A stretch of DNA of 34,585 bases from a virus: the IMG/VR virus record IMGVR_UViG_3300021165_000457, positions 1 through 34,585 of that record; one strand, written 5' to 3'. Below are positions 23,325 through 28,971 of this stretch, in pieces. Each line of letters begins with the position of its first letter. The first letter of the stretch is position 1. The notes beneath the pieces are model-generated. The model was not told where the DNA came from. It was given only the letters and a program-made list of their open reading frames with translations, and ran no database searches. Both the position numbers and the translations under genes were made by a program.

Positions 23325-23332
23325 CAAATATA
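23325..23332 (-). promoter_or_regulatory. -7 promoter box of the SSB-like gene
   Basis: Minus strand TATATTTG matches TAnnTTTG. It overlaps the end region of the 52-aa gene and would start the pseudoknot leader. No clear TTG at -33. Confidence 0.55.
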
Positions 23333-23337
23333 CAAAA

Positions 23338-23496
23338 TTAAATCCATTTAATTATTGCTAAAAGACTATTATTAAAACTAATTATATTAACATCTTTTAC
23401 TTCTGCATCTATATGGTTATTTACTGCATTATTTACTTTTACTTCAAATTCTTCTAAAGTATCATTTGAGTATTTTTGTATTATTTCTATGTACAT
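23338..23496 (-). CDS. Small protein, Cse60-like pattern (52 aa)
   Basis: ATG 23496..23494 begins MYIEIIQKYSNDTLEEFEVK and ends at TAA 23340..23338, just before the -7 box of the next gene. The pattern (short strand, helix LEEFEVKVNNAVNNHI, strand DVNIISFNNSLLAIIKW) resembles the Cse60 group of tiny proteins found in phages and Gram-positive bacteria, but the match is from memory. It follows the 145-aa gene by 11 bases, so both are likely on one message. Confidence 0.5.
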   Translation of the reverse strand: MYIEIIQKYSNDTLEEFEVKVNNAVNNHIDAEVKDVNIISFNNSLLAIIKWI

Positions 23497-23507
23497 AATT
23501 TTTAATT

Positions 23508-23945
23508 TTAAAATGATATTGCTAATGATGATTTTCTCGGAGTAGTTGAAACCTTTGGCACTTCATTACCGTATGCATCAAACATATCCTGTTTAAGAGC
23601 AAGTTTTAATAATTCAGCCCTATCGTCTAATTCTTTTTTTATAGTGGCGTAAATTGCATCTTCTGCATAGTTAATAGTATCGCCACCACTTCTAAATGTA
23701 CCTTTTAATCCGTATGCTTCAAAGTTCTCTTGTGGTAATACTTTTAGCAGTTCAGTATTAATAATATCTAATGCTTCGCCCATTCTTTTAGCTTGAGCTA
23801 ATAACTCAAATTTGTCAATTTCTCCAGCATCTAAAATCTCTTTAATAAAACTTTGACTAGATAACTGGATTTCCTTTTTAGTTGGAAGGAAGTTAGATGT
23901 TTGAACTTCCTGTTCACGCATCATAAAAAATAAATCTTTACTCAT
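23508..23945 (-). CDS. Hypothetical early protein (145 aa)
   Basis: A mainly helical protein: SKDLFFMMREQEVQTSNFLP, EIQLSSQSFIKEILDAGEID, FELLAQAKRMGEALDIINTE, then a mid Gly/Arg patch (KGTFRSGGDTINYAEDAIYA). The C-terminal Pro/Ser-rich tail ends SLAISF. I recognise no family; it may be a DNA-replication or recombination accessory. I chose ATG 23945. A TTG at 23972 would start inside the leader region, 17 nt from the hairpin. Its leader carries the same loop-complementarity design as the primase and SSB-like genes. Confidence 0.65.
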   Translation of the reverse strand: MSKDLFFMMREQEVQTSNFLPTKKEIQLSSQSFIKEILDAGEIDKFELLAQAKRMGEALDIINTELLKVLPQENFEAYGLKGTFRSGGDTINYAEDAIYATIKKELDDRAELLKLALKQDMFDAYGNEVPKVSTTPRKSSLAISF

Positions 23946-23962
23946 ATTGTTATAAATTAAAA

Positions 23963-24020
23963 ACTCTCCCAATGACCGCCAAGTGCAAAGAGAGAGTAGT
24001 TATAGTTTCAATCTTGGCGG
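23963..24020 (-). ncRNA. Loop-complementary (pseudoknot) leader of the 145-aa gene
   Basis: On the minus-strand RNA the 5' segment CCGCCAAG (24020..24013), flanked by AAU/AUU, is followed by hairpin ACUCUC/GAGAGU (23997..23992 with 23968..23963). The 23-nt loop contains CUUGGCGG (23983..23976), complementary to the 5' segment over 8 bp. The hairpin ends 17 nt before the ATG and is followed by UUUUUAAUUU. Sequence differs from the other leaders, but the design is the same. Confidence 0.65.
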
Positions 24021-24030
24021 ATTTCTTTAG

Positions 24031-24038
24031 CAAATATA
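24031..24038 (-). promoter_or_regulatory. -7 promoter box of the 145-aa gene
   Basis: Minus strand TATATTTG matches TAnnTTTG. A TTG lies 15 nt upstream, slightly closer than the usual -33 spacing. It sits just after the end of the 50-aa gene. Confidence 0.55.
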
Positions 24039-24042
24039 ATAA

Positions 24043-24195
24043 TTAAATCGATACAACATCTAATTTTTGCCAACATTTTGACATATTGTATCCGCTCCAG
24101 TAAAGCTCATACTTAAAAATTTGCTGTTGTGTAGTTTTGTTGTAAAATTCATATCCTCTAACGGACTTGCAAAATTCTAGGAATGATTGATTCAT
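24043..24195 (-). CDS. Small hypothetical protein (50 aa)
   Basis: ATG 24195..24193 overlaps the stop of the 31-aa gene (ATGA). The product starts MNQSFLEFCKSVRGYEFYNK and contains a Trp/Tyr/Cys-rich C-terminal segment (FKYELYWSGYNMSKCWQKLD). It stops at TAA 24045..24043, upstream of the next promoter. No family is recognised. Confidence 0.55.
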   Translation of the reverse strand: MNQSFLEFCKSVRGYEFYNKTTQQQIFKYELYWSGYNMSKCWQKLDVVSI

Positions 24196-24287
24196 TTTAA
24201 TATTGATTTTATAAAGTTTATTATTCCATAAATTACTGTAAATATAATCCCTATTGAGATTCCGATTATTATTGTGTGGTAGATCAT
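24192..24287 (-). CDS. Tiny single-pass membrane protein (31 aa)
   Basis: ATG 24287..24285 overlaps the TGA of the 57-aa gene (ATGA) and its own TGA overlaps the next ATG. The product MIYHTIIIGISIGIIFTVIY is a transmembrane helix with a short tail ending NFIKSILK. Overlaps on both sides support it. It could be an early host-membrane modulator; no family is recognised. Confidence 0.5.
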   Translation of the reverse strand: MIYHTIIIGISIGIIFTVIYGIINFIKSILK

Positions 24288-24457
24288 AGCTTGATTTTAA
24301 ATTGTTCGATACTTTGTCCTGTTGTAATACAGAATTTAAGTTTCTGACTTACATCGTTTATAACCTCTAATTGTTCTCTTACTGATGAACCGCTTTCAAT
24401 TAGTAAAGCTACAACCTGCATTGCTAGGTTGTGAGTTCTTTGTTGCTTTGGTGTCAT
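24284..24457 (-). CDS. Small hypothetical protein with MTPK start (57 aa)
   Basis: I chose ATG 24457 (MTPKQQRTHNLAMQVVALLI), four bases after the upstream gene. A farther start at 24502 would run back into that gene. The product is helical: LAMQVVALLIESGSSVREQL, then EVINDVSQKLKFC. The ATGACACC start shares its first bases with three other early genes. No function recognised. Confidence 0.5.
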   Translation of the reverse strand: MTPKQQRTHNLAMQVVALLIESGSSVREQLEVINDVSQKLKFCITTGQSIEQFKIKL

Positions 24458-24461
24458 AATT

Positions 24462-24653
24462 TTAAAGTTCTTTACCGCATTGACTGCAGTGGTTAATATC
24501 AAATTCTAATAAAAAATGTTCTTGTTTTAGCTTGAAGTACTTTTCAAGTGTACCAAAATATCTTACTGAGTTTACTAAATCTATTTCAGGATATTCCTTT
24601 TGAATAGTAGCCATTTTACGCTCTAGTGATTTCAATTTTTGCTTTGGTGTCAT
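24462..24653 (-). CDS. Small protein with C-terminal zinc-knuckle-like motif (63 aa)
   Basis: Starts MTPKQKLKSLERKMATIQKE and ends FDINHCSQCGKEL, where HCxxCG suggests half of a zinc knuckle. Helical N-terminus. The start codon region (ATGACACCAAAG) matches the 57-aa gene next to it. No family recognised. Confidence 0.55.
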   Translation of the reverse strand: MTPKQKLKSLERKMATIQKEYPEIDLVNSVRYFGTLEKYFKLKQEHFLLEFDINHCSQCGKEL

Positions 24654-24666
24654 AACTTGTGTTTAT

Positions 24667-25164
24667 TTAATAAATACCTAATTTAATTTTAGAAATTATT
24701 GTTTGAGATAAATTAAATTTTAATGCAATATCTTTTTGAAGAATATCTTTATTTAATATTTTTTTTATTTCTATTAATTGATTTTCACTTACTTTTTTAT
24801 TTATTTTTTGAAGTCCTGTTTTATATGAATGTATAGTATTTTCACTTCTAGTACACCACTCTAAATTTTCAAGTCTGTTATCAGTTTTGATTCCATTAAT
24901 ATGATTTATTTCTTTTTTATTTAAAGAATTTAATATAAAATTTATACCTACTAACCTATGTATTTTGTACATTTTATATTTATATCCATCAAATAAAGTA
25001 ACACTATAATATCCAAAAATACATTTATTAGGATTTAAAATTTTTTCTTTTTTTAAAGCTTTTCCACCATGATAATGATTAACAAATCTTTGTAAACTTT
25101 TTACTCTTCCTAAATTACTAATTTCATAATTAGGATAATCTTTAATGCTTTTCCAAACTTCCAT
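24667..25164 (-). CDS. HNH homing-type endonuclease with NUMOD4 domain (165 aa)
   Basis: NUMOD4 is at the N-terminus (VWKSIKDYPNYEISNLGRVK). The HNH fold follows with HRLVGINFILNSLNKKEINH, the active-site His in INHINGIKTDNRLENLEWCT, and RSENTIHSYKTG. A C-terminal HTH-like part (DILQKDIALKFNLSQTIISK) fits NUMOD-type DNA targeting. These are free-standing mobile nucleases common in phages. I chose ATG 25164 because a TTG at 25179 lies inside the leader stem. It has its own promoter and a kissing-loop leader like the replication genes, which is unusual for a mobile element. Confidence 0.8.
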   Translation of the reverse strand: MEVWKSIKDYPNYEISNLGRVKSLQRFVNHYHGGKALKKEKILNPNKCIFGYYSVTLFDGYKYKMYKIHRLVGINFILNSLNKKEINHINGIKTDNRLENLEWCTRSENTIHSYKTGLQKINKKVSENQLIEIKKILNKDILQKDIALKFNLSQTIISKIKLGIY

Positions 25165-25173
25165 AATACAAAA

Positions 25174-25248
25174 AACCAACCGAAAAAAGGGACTAGACTT
25201 TTAACGATTGGTTATTTATTAAATTATTAATATCGCTAGTCCTCGATA
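25174..25248 (-). ncRNA. Kissing-loop leader of the HNH endonuclease mRNA
   Basis: On the minus-strand RNA a first hairpin UAUCG/CGAUA (25248..25231) has 8-nt loop AGGACUAG. A second hairpin has 9-bp stem AACCAAUCG/CGGUUGGUU (25213..25205 with 25182..25174, one GU), inner stem AAAAG/CUUUU and 8-nt loop UCUAGUCC. GGACUAG and CUAGUCC are 7-bp complementary, so the two loops could kiss. The second stem runs into UUUUUU, so it may also act as a terminator. It ends 9 nt before the ATG. Confidence 0.65.
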
Positions 25249-25251
25249 AAG

Positions 25252-25259
25252 CAAAGATA
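25252..25259 (-). promoter_or_regulatory. -7 promoter box of the HNH gene
   Basis: Minus strand TATCTTTG matches TAnnTTTG, directly before the kissing-loop leader. It follows the 35-aa membrane gene. Confidence 0.55.
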
Positions 25260-25270
25260 CAAATTAATTT

Positions 25271-25378
25271 TTACATTTTATATTTATCGAATAGAAATTT
25301 AACGATTAACATCCCTGCTATGGTAAAGAATATACATATTCCCAACCCTATTGCTACTGATGGCTCTAACTCTTTCAT
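25271..25378 (-). CDS. Tiny single-pass membrane protein (35 aa)
   Basis: ATG 25378..25376 overlaps the TGA of the 60-aa gene (ATGA); stop TAA 25273..25271. The product MKELEPSVAIGLGICIFFTI continues AGMLIVKFLF as one transmembrane helix, with a basic end. Short membrane peptides in early phage genes may affect host division or defence; no family recognised. Confidence 0.55.
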   Translation of the reverse strand: MKELEPSVAIGLGICIFFTIAGMLIVKFLFDKYKM

Positions 25379-25557
25379 GGCGTTACAATTTCATATCCAT
25401 TAACTTCTAAGTTATGAATAGGTTTATAATAGTTAGGATCGCTTAATTTTGCTTTAAAAGCAAGTTCTTTAAACTTTTCCATTTCAATATTTAGTCTTTC
25501 AACTTCTTTCTGTAAGGCTAATATTTGAGCCTTATATTGTTCCATTAAATCATTCAT
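25375..25557 (-). CDS. Small coiled-coil protein (60 aa)
   Basis: Starts MNDLMEQYKAQILALQKEVE and continues RLNIEMEKFKELAFKAKLSD, a clear heptad-type coiled coil, then LEVNGYEIVTP. The start overlaps the previous gene by 4 bp. No function recognised. Confidence 0.55.
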   Translation of the reverse strand: MNDLMEQYKAQILALQKEVERLNIEMEKFKELAFKAKLSDPNYYKPIHNLEVNGYEIVTP

Positions 25558-25757
25558 AGTTTTAGTATTAGTTTTGCGATTGTATCAATTAACCTAGCTT
25601 TTTCTATTTGCTGGTCAAGAGTTAAATCATAAGTATTTTCAAGTCTAATCAACTCTTGAAAGTTGTAATGCAGTAAAGTACTTACTTCATCTAGTTCAAA
25701 GGCTAAACGCTTCATCGGTATCGTTTTAGCCAGTTCCATTAATTTCTCGTTAATCAT
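25554..25757 (-). CDS. Small helical protein (67 aa)
   Basis: MINEKLMELAKTIPMKRLAF, then a helical stretch LLHYNFQELIRLENTYDLTL, and a C-terminal helix EKARLIDTIAKLILKL. Overlaps both neighbours. No family recognised. Confidence 0.5.
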   Translation of the reverse strand: MINEKLMELAKTIPMKRLAFELDEVSTLLHYNFQELIRLENTYDLTLDQQIEKARLIDTIAKLILKL

Positions 25758-25971
25758 TGTAAGATTGTAAGCTGGTTATACATTCATCCTCAAAATCGTA
25801 AATTTGACAATTTAACAAATCGCTTGCATCAATACCATTTAAGGTAATGTTATAGATTTCGTATTCATCGTATTCCTCAGGCTCCTCGTGAGTAGCAGGA
25901 CAACCTTTGGAAAAGGTATAATTAAACTCGAACTCAAACCCTTTATAGGTTATACTGTGGCTAGCTGACAT
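25750..25971 (-). CDS. Small acidic hypothetical protein (73 aa)
   Basis: SITYKGFEFEFNYTFSKGCP, then acidic HEEPEEYDEYEIYNITLNGI and DASDLLNCQIYDFEDECIT. A YxGFEFxFxYxF pattern and acidic loop recall small phage proteins beside DUF-type genes, but I cannot name it. It overlaps the next gene by 22 bp. Confidence 0.5.
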   Translation of the reverse strand: MSASHSITYKGFEFEFNYTFSKGCPATHEEPEEYDEYEIYNITLNGIDASDLLNCQIYDFEDECITSLQSYND

Positions 25972-26204
25972 AATTCTGAATTTACTTTGTTAAACATTTC
26001 GTTAAATTCCTGTTCGGTGCAAAATTCATAGTCTAGGACCGTAAATATAGTAGCGTGTTTTATACCAATTTCGCCATCGTAAACCTGTATGCAGTAATCC
26101 TCTGAATACACTTTGTAATAAAAGTTTTTTGTTTTACTTCTAATAAAAGATGGAACAGGAATATCAATTTCAAATTCGACTGTTTTTTTTGTTGTAATTT
26201 TCAT
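25950..26204 (-). CDS. Small hypothetical protein (84 aa)
   Basis: Begins MKITTKKTVEFEIDIPVPSF and has strands FYYKVYSEDYCIQVYDGEIG, then helix TEQEFNEMFNKVNSELCQL. Hairpin ATGCG/CGCAT (26213..26229) lies just upstream of the start. Function unknown. Confidence 0.5.
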   Translation of the reverse strand: MKITTKKTVEFEIDIPVPSFIRSKTKNFYYKVYSEDYCIQVYDGEIGIKHATIFTVLDYEFCTEQEFNEMFNKVNSELCQLATV

Positions 26205-26212
26205 AATTAATT

Positions 26213-26229
26213 ATGCGTTACAGTCGCAT
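26213..26229 (-). other. Short hairpin before the 84-aa gene
   Basis: ATGCG (26213..26217) and CGCAT (26225..26229) form a 5-bp stem with 7-nt loop, 8 nt before the ATG. Its loop has no complementary partner upstream, so it is not of the four-leader type. Confidence 0.35.
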
Positions 26230-26247
26230 CCCTGATTAAGTTTTTAT

Positions 26248-26445
26248 TTAGTTATTTAAATTGTTTTCTAATTGACAAAATTTGTTAGCAAAAATTAACA
26301 TAATATGAACTTTATCTTTATTCCATTCATCTGAAGTAATTCCTAATTCTTTGGCCATTACTACGCATTGTTTTCTAAAGTTTACATCATTTACTAAATC
26401 TGTTCTTCTTTTGTATTCTGCTTTAATCATTTCTTGTGGTGTCAT
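26248..26445 (-). CDS. Small hypothetical protein with MTPQ start (65 aa)
   Basis: MTPQEMIKAEYKRRTDLVND, then helix FRKQCVVMAKELGITSDEWN and HIMLIFANKFCQLENN. ATGACACC start like three neighbours. It is the first gene after the promoter at 26483..26515. No function recognised. Confidence 0.55.
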   Translation of the reverse strand: MTPQEMIKAEYKRRTDLVNDVNFRKQCVVMAKELGITSDEWNKDKVHIMLIFANKFCQLENNLNN

Positions 26446-26482
26446 AATTTCTATTTTTTATCTTTTAGCTTCTTTGCTGGTA

Positions 26483-26515
26483 CAAATATATAAAAGTTAA
26501 TTTAATTAAACGCAA
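26483..26515 (-). promoter_or_regulatory. Early promoter with -33 and -7 boxes
   Basis: Minus strand TTG (26515..26513), 22 nt, then TATATTTG (26490..26483), a full TTG/TAnnTTTG match. The A/T-rich spacer (TTTAATTAAATTAA) nearly repeats the block upstream of 28126..28133. It would drive the gene run from 26445. Confidence 0.7.
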
Positions 26516-26536
26516 TTAAAATGAATTATTTTTAAA

Positions 26537-27502
26537 TTATTTTATAAATGAGAAAATATGTTCTATTATTGGTAGTGTCCAACCATCGCCTAGAAGTGAT
26601 CCGGCTTTTGCAGTTGTAAGAATATCGCAGTAATCATCAGGGAAACCTTGAAGTCTGCACATTTCAACTTTATTAACTGTTCTAACTATGCCATCTTTTT
26701 TAATTAAAGTAATCATTCCAGTAGTTTCGTTTCTGTGTTGCAAATATCTTTGACTAGATTTTTCAGTAGTACCACTTCCAGTATTTAAACAAGTGTGTTT
26801 ATCAGTATCAACGTAAATCATATTTATAAAATCTTTCCGCGCTCGTTTCTTAATACTTTCCTGACTTGTACAAGCTCTGCTTTCACTTTCTAATATTGCT
26901 AATGCTTTTACTCTTTCAACTGTACCACCTGTAATAATATCCTTAAACATTATACCTTTATCTTTAGGTTGTGGAATATCTGTAACAACATCAAACATTG
27001 TTTCTTTAGTTCGTATGTTACTCCAGTAATAACGATCACGTAATTGTGCAGTTACTAAACTACTATTGATACGAACTGGATAAACTCCCAACGCTCGGCT
27101 CATAATACCTACATCTAATTTATTTGCACTACCTACATTCTCTTGTAGAAATAATACATTTGGATTAAGTGTTTTAATGTAATCTAATATTTCAACAAAA
27201 GTAAAGAACAAATTGCTTTTACTTCCATTAATTCCTGCACGTTTCCCAGCTGCACTTAAATCTTGACAAGGCGAACCTGACAAAACTAAATCAATACTTT
27301 TCCAATCAATATCCCATTCACGCCACTTTGTAACATCACCTACCTGAATAGTATCAGGGAAATGGTGTTGTGTTAATTGGATTGCATACGGTTTGATTTC
27401 GCTTGAATAATATTTATTAACTTTTATACCAACGTTTTCAAGAGCTTGCCTACCTGTATTCATTCCGTTAAATAACGATACTACATTTAAAGCCTTTTTC
27501 AT
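26537..27502 (-). CDS. C5-cytosine DNA methyltransferase (321 aa)
   Basis: Motif I VVSLFNGMNTGRQALE (7-22), motif IV with catalytic Cys79 in GSPCQDLSAAGKRAG, motif VI LQENVGS (119-125), motif VIII QLRDRYYWSN (153-162), motif IX CRLQGFPDDY and motif X GSLLGDGWTLPIIEHIF. All catalytic motifs are present. The FNGMxxGRxAL form and SPCQDLS-AG resemble the DNMT3-like phage type. It may shield phage DNA from restriction and supply 5-methylcytosine to the TET/JBP-like oxygenase at 14612..15400. The variable target-recognition region lies between VIII and IX, so the site cannot be read. No restriction partner is visible. Confidence 0.9.
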   Translation of the reverse strand: MKKALNVVSLFNGMNTGRQALENVGIKVNKYYSSEIKPYAIQLTQHHFPDTIQVGDVTKWREWDIDWKSIDLVLSGSPCQDLSAAGKRAGINGSKSNLFFTFVEILDYIKTLNPNVLFLQENVGSANKLDVGIMSRALGVYPVRINSSLVTAQLRDRYYWSNIRTKETMFDVVTDIPQPKDKGIMFKDIITGGTVERVKALAILESESRACTSQESIKKRARKDFINMIYVDTDKHTCLNTGSGTTEKSSQRYLQHRNETTGMITLIKKDGIVRTVNKVEMCRLQGFPDDYCDILTTAKAGSLLGDGWTLPIIEHIFSFIK

Positions 27503-27648
27503 TACCTGTATTCCTTAGTAATTTCTTCAATACTTTTAAGTATTTCTGCCTCACAATCTGCGACTATTAGCGGATGTATCCGTTTAACTACCGTTCCTGT
27601 TTTGTACTTTTTTTTTGCTCCTGCTCCTTTTGGATTAGATTCTTTCAT
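27502..27648 (-). CDS. Small basic protein (48 aa)
   Basis: ATG 27648..27646 overlaps the TGA of the previous gene (ATGA), and TAA 27504..27502 overlaps the methyltransferase ATG (TAATG). Product MKESNPKGAGAKKKYKTGTV, then VVKRIHPLIVADCEAEILKS. Basic N-terminus, helical C-terminus; could contact DNA or the methyltransferase. No family recognised. Confidence 0.6.
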   Translation of the reverse strand: MKESNPKGAGAKKKYKTGTVVKRIHPLIVADCEAEILKSIEEITKEYR

Positions 27649-27881
27649 TTTATTTGTTGTTTATAGATTTCTAATAGTTCATTAATAGTATTATTACAGA
27701 ATGTAATTGAATCATCTGATTCATATAAATTTAAATACCACTCTGCAAATCCAATAGATAATTCGTTTTGTAGTTGCTTTTCCATTTCTTTAGCATCATC
27801 AATTAGCCAATGTGCATTATCGCTGATGTAATTGTTTATTTTTAGTTGTTCTACTAACCATTCTACTGCTGTTTGTTTCAT
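27645..27881 (-). CDS. Small protein of a common Bacteroidota phage type (78 aa)
   Basis: I chose ATG 27881 (MKQTAVEWLVEQLKINNYIS), two bases after the upstream stop; a start at 27917 overlaps that gene. The MKQTAVEWLVEQL opening followed by a helix with AKEMEKQ is common in small early proteins of Bacteroidota phages. Function unknown. Confidence 0.65.
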   Translation of the reverse strand: MKQTAVEWLVEQLKINNYISDNAHWLIDDAKEMEKQLQNELSIGFAEWYLNLYESDDSITFCNNTINELLEIYKQQIK

Positions 27882-27883
27882 AT

Positions 27884-28102
27884 CTAGTTTAAATAAATTA
27901 TTTGTCCATTTACCCATTGTGAGTAAGTTTTTGGAGTTCCGTATTTTTCTAAATTATTCATATTTCTATTGAAATAATCTAAATAAGCAACTTCACATTC
28001 TTTTATAAAGTTGCTGTAACCTTGTGCAGAAAATTTAGTACTTTCTGTTTTTAAGAATAAAATTCTTAAATCTTGATCTTCAATTTTTAAATCTGGTGTC
28101 AT
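27884..28102 (-). CDS. Small hypothetical protein, first early gene (72 aa)
   Basis: MTPDLKIEDQDLRILFLKTE, helical middle QGYSNFIKECEVAYLDYFNR, C-terminal YGTPKTYSQWVNGQIIYLN. First gene after the promoter at 28126..28133, so an early gene. Start ATGACACC resembles three other genes. No family recognised. Confidence 0.55.
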   Translation of the reverse strand: MTPDLKIEDQDLRILFLKTESTKFSAQGYSNFIKECEVAYLDYFNRNMNNLEKYGTPKTYSQWVNGQIIYLN

Positions 28103-28125
28103 ATCTAATTTGTTTTAAATTTCTA

Positions 28126-28133
28126 CAAATATA
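28126..28133 (-). promoter_or_regulatory. -7 promoter box of the first early operon
   Basis: Minus strand TATATTTG, preceded by GTTTAATTAAATTAAA, a near copy of the block upstream of 26483..26490. No TTG at -33. It follows the terminator of the late operon and would start early transcription. Confidence 0.6.
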
Positions 28134-28163
28134 TAAATTTAATTTAATTAAACTAATTTATTT

Positions 28164-28197
28164 ATAAAAAAACTCGATGCAATAATTACACCGAGTT
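28164..28197 (-). terminator. Rho-independent terminator at the end of the late operon
   Basis: Minus strand AACTCG (28197..28192), GTGTAATTATTGCAT, CGAGTT (28176..28171) then TTTTTTT. It separates the lysis genes from the first early promoter and marks the late/early border on the circular map. Confidence 0.75.
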
Positions 28198-28220
28198 ACT
28201 ATCCCTCCTTAAATAGTATT

Positions 28221-28835
28221 TTAAAGCATAGGAAATTTTAAATATCCTTTATAATATCGATATGCTAAATACAAAGCAATTAGAATAATCAACCACAACC
28301 ACCAGAATGATAAAACAAAACTACTCCAGTTAAATTGTGGTTTTTCAGTAAGTTTTTTAATGATTTCTTTATTAACTGCTATCTTATTATTCAAACTTGA
28401 AACGCTATCTTTTAAAGTTGCAATTTCAACGTCTTTTTGTTCGATTTTACGCACTATTTTTGATTCTTCTATAATAGAGTTGTCTTTTGTTTTATTAGTC
28501 TTTATACGAACGTTTTTAAAAGTCTTTGTTTTACCGTTTTCATCTGTAAAAGTGCTTACTTCTTTTGCATCAATAGGCTCTAATTCTAATTCATCAGTAA
28601 ACACATTTACAATAGTCTGCTTTTTCTTTTCTGAAAGGCTATCTATTTTAGTAGTTTCCTTTATAGTTTCAATTTCTTTAATAGCTGTTTCTATTTTAGT
28701 AGTTGCAGTACTATCTATTTTAACATCGGATTTATTAGTATTTCTAGCCGAGCAACCGAATAATAAAAAAAGGAATAAAACACCAATTACAATTAAGTAA
28801 GAATGTTTTTCAATAAAATTAAGGTTTGTTTTCAT
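28221..28835 (-). CDS. Unimolecular spanin-like lipoprotein with C-terminal membrane segment (204 aa)
   Basis: The N-terminus is a lipoprotein signal (KHSYLIVIGVLFLFLLFGCS, acylated Cys after LFG), which would anchor it in the outer membrane. A long polar coiled-coil-prone region follows (SIIEESKIVRKIEQKDVEI-type and LKDSVSSLNNKIAVNKEIIK). The C-terminus has a strong transmembrane helix FVLSFWWLWLIILIALYLAY for the inner membrane. This two-membrane layout is that of unimolecular spanins such as T1 gp11, which fuse the membranes at lysis. It sits next to the endolysin and holin-like genes. No sequence homology is claimed. Confidence 0.65.
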   Translation of the reverse strand: MKTNLNFIEKHSYLIVIGVLFLFLLFGCSARNTNKSDVKIDSTATTKIETAIKEIETIKETTKIDSLSEKKKQTIVNVFTDELELEPIDAKEVSTFTDENGKTKTFKNVRIKTNKTKDNSIIEESKIVRKIEQKDVEIATLKDSVSSLNNKIAVNKEIIKKLTEKPQFNWSSFVLSFWWLWLIILIALYLAYRYYKGYLKFPML

Positions 28836-28971
28836 TTGTTTTTAATTTTTGAGGTGGTTTCTTTAATTTAACCTCCGATTGCATTCTTACTCGAACATAA
28901 TAATAGCCTATTTTATGCCATTCCCTACCGTATTTGTCAAAATATACTCGTTCAAATAGTTTGAGATACAT
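28819..28971 (-). CDS. Small hypothetical protein between endolysin and spanin (50 aa)
   Basis: ATG 28971..28969 overlaps the endolysin TAA (TAATG) and the frame runs into the spanin start (stop 28821..28819). Product MYLKLFERVYFDKYGREWHK, then IGYYYVRVRMQSEVKLKKPP and KLKTNENKP. Aromatic N-terminus, Lys-rich C-terminus. It may be a lysis modulator; no family recognised. Confidence 0.6.
   Translation of the reverse strand: MYLKLFERVYFDKYGREWHKIGYYYVRVRMQSEVKLKKPPQKLKTNENKP

Noticed and set aside
26213-26229. Fifth loop-complementary leader
   Set aside because: The hairpin exists but its loop has no complement upstream.
28360-28800. 146-aa plus-strand frame
   Set aside because: Shadow of the spanin gene; its composition mirrors the coiled coil read backwards.
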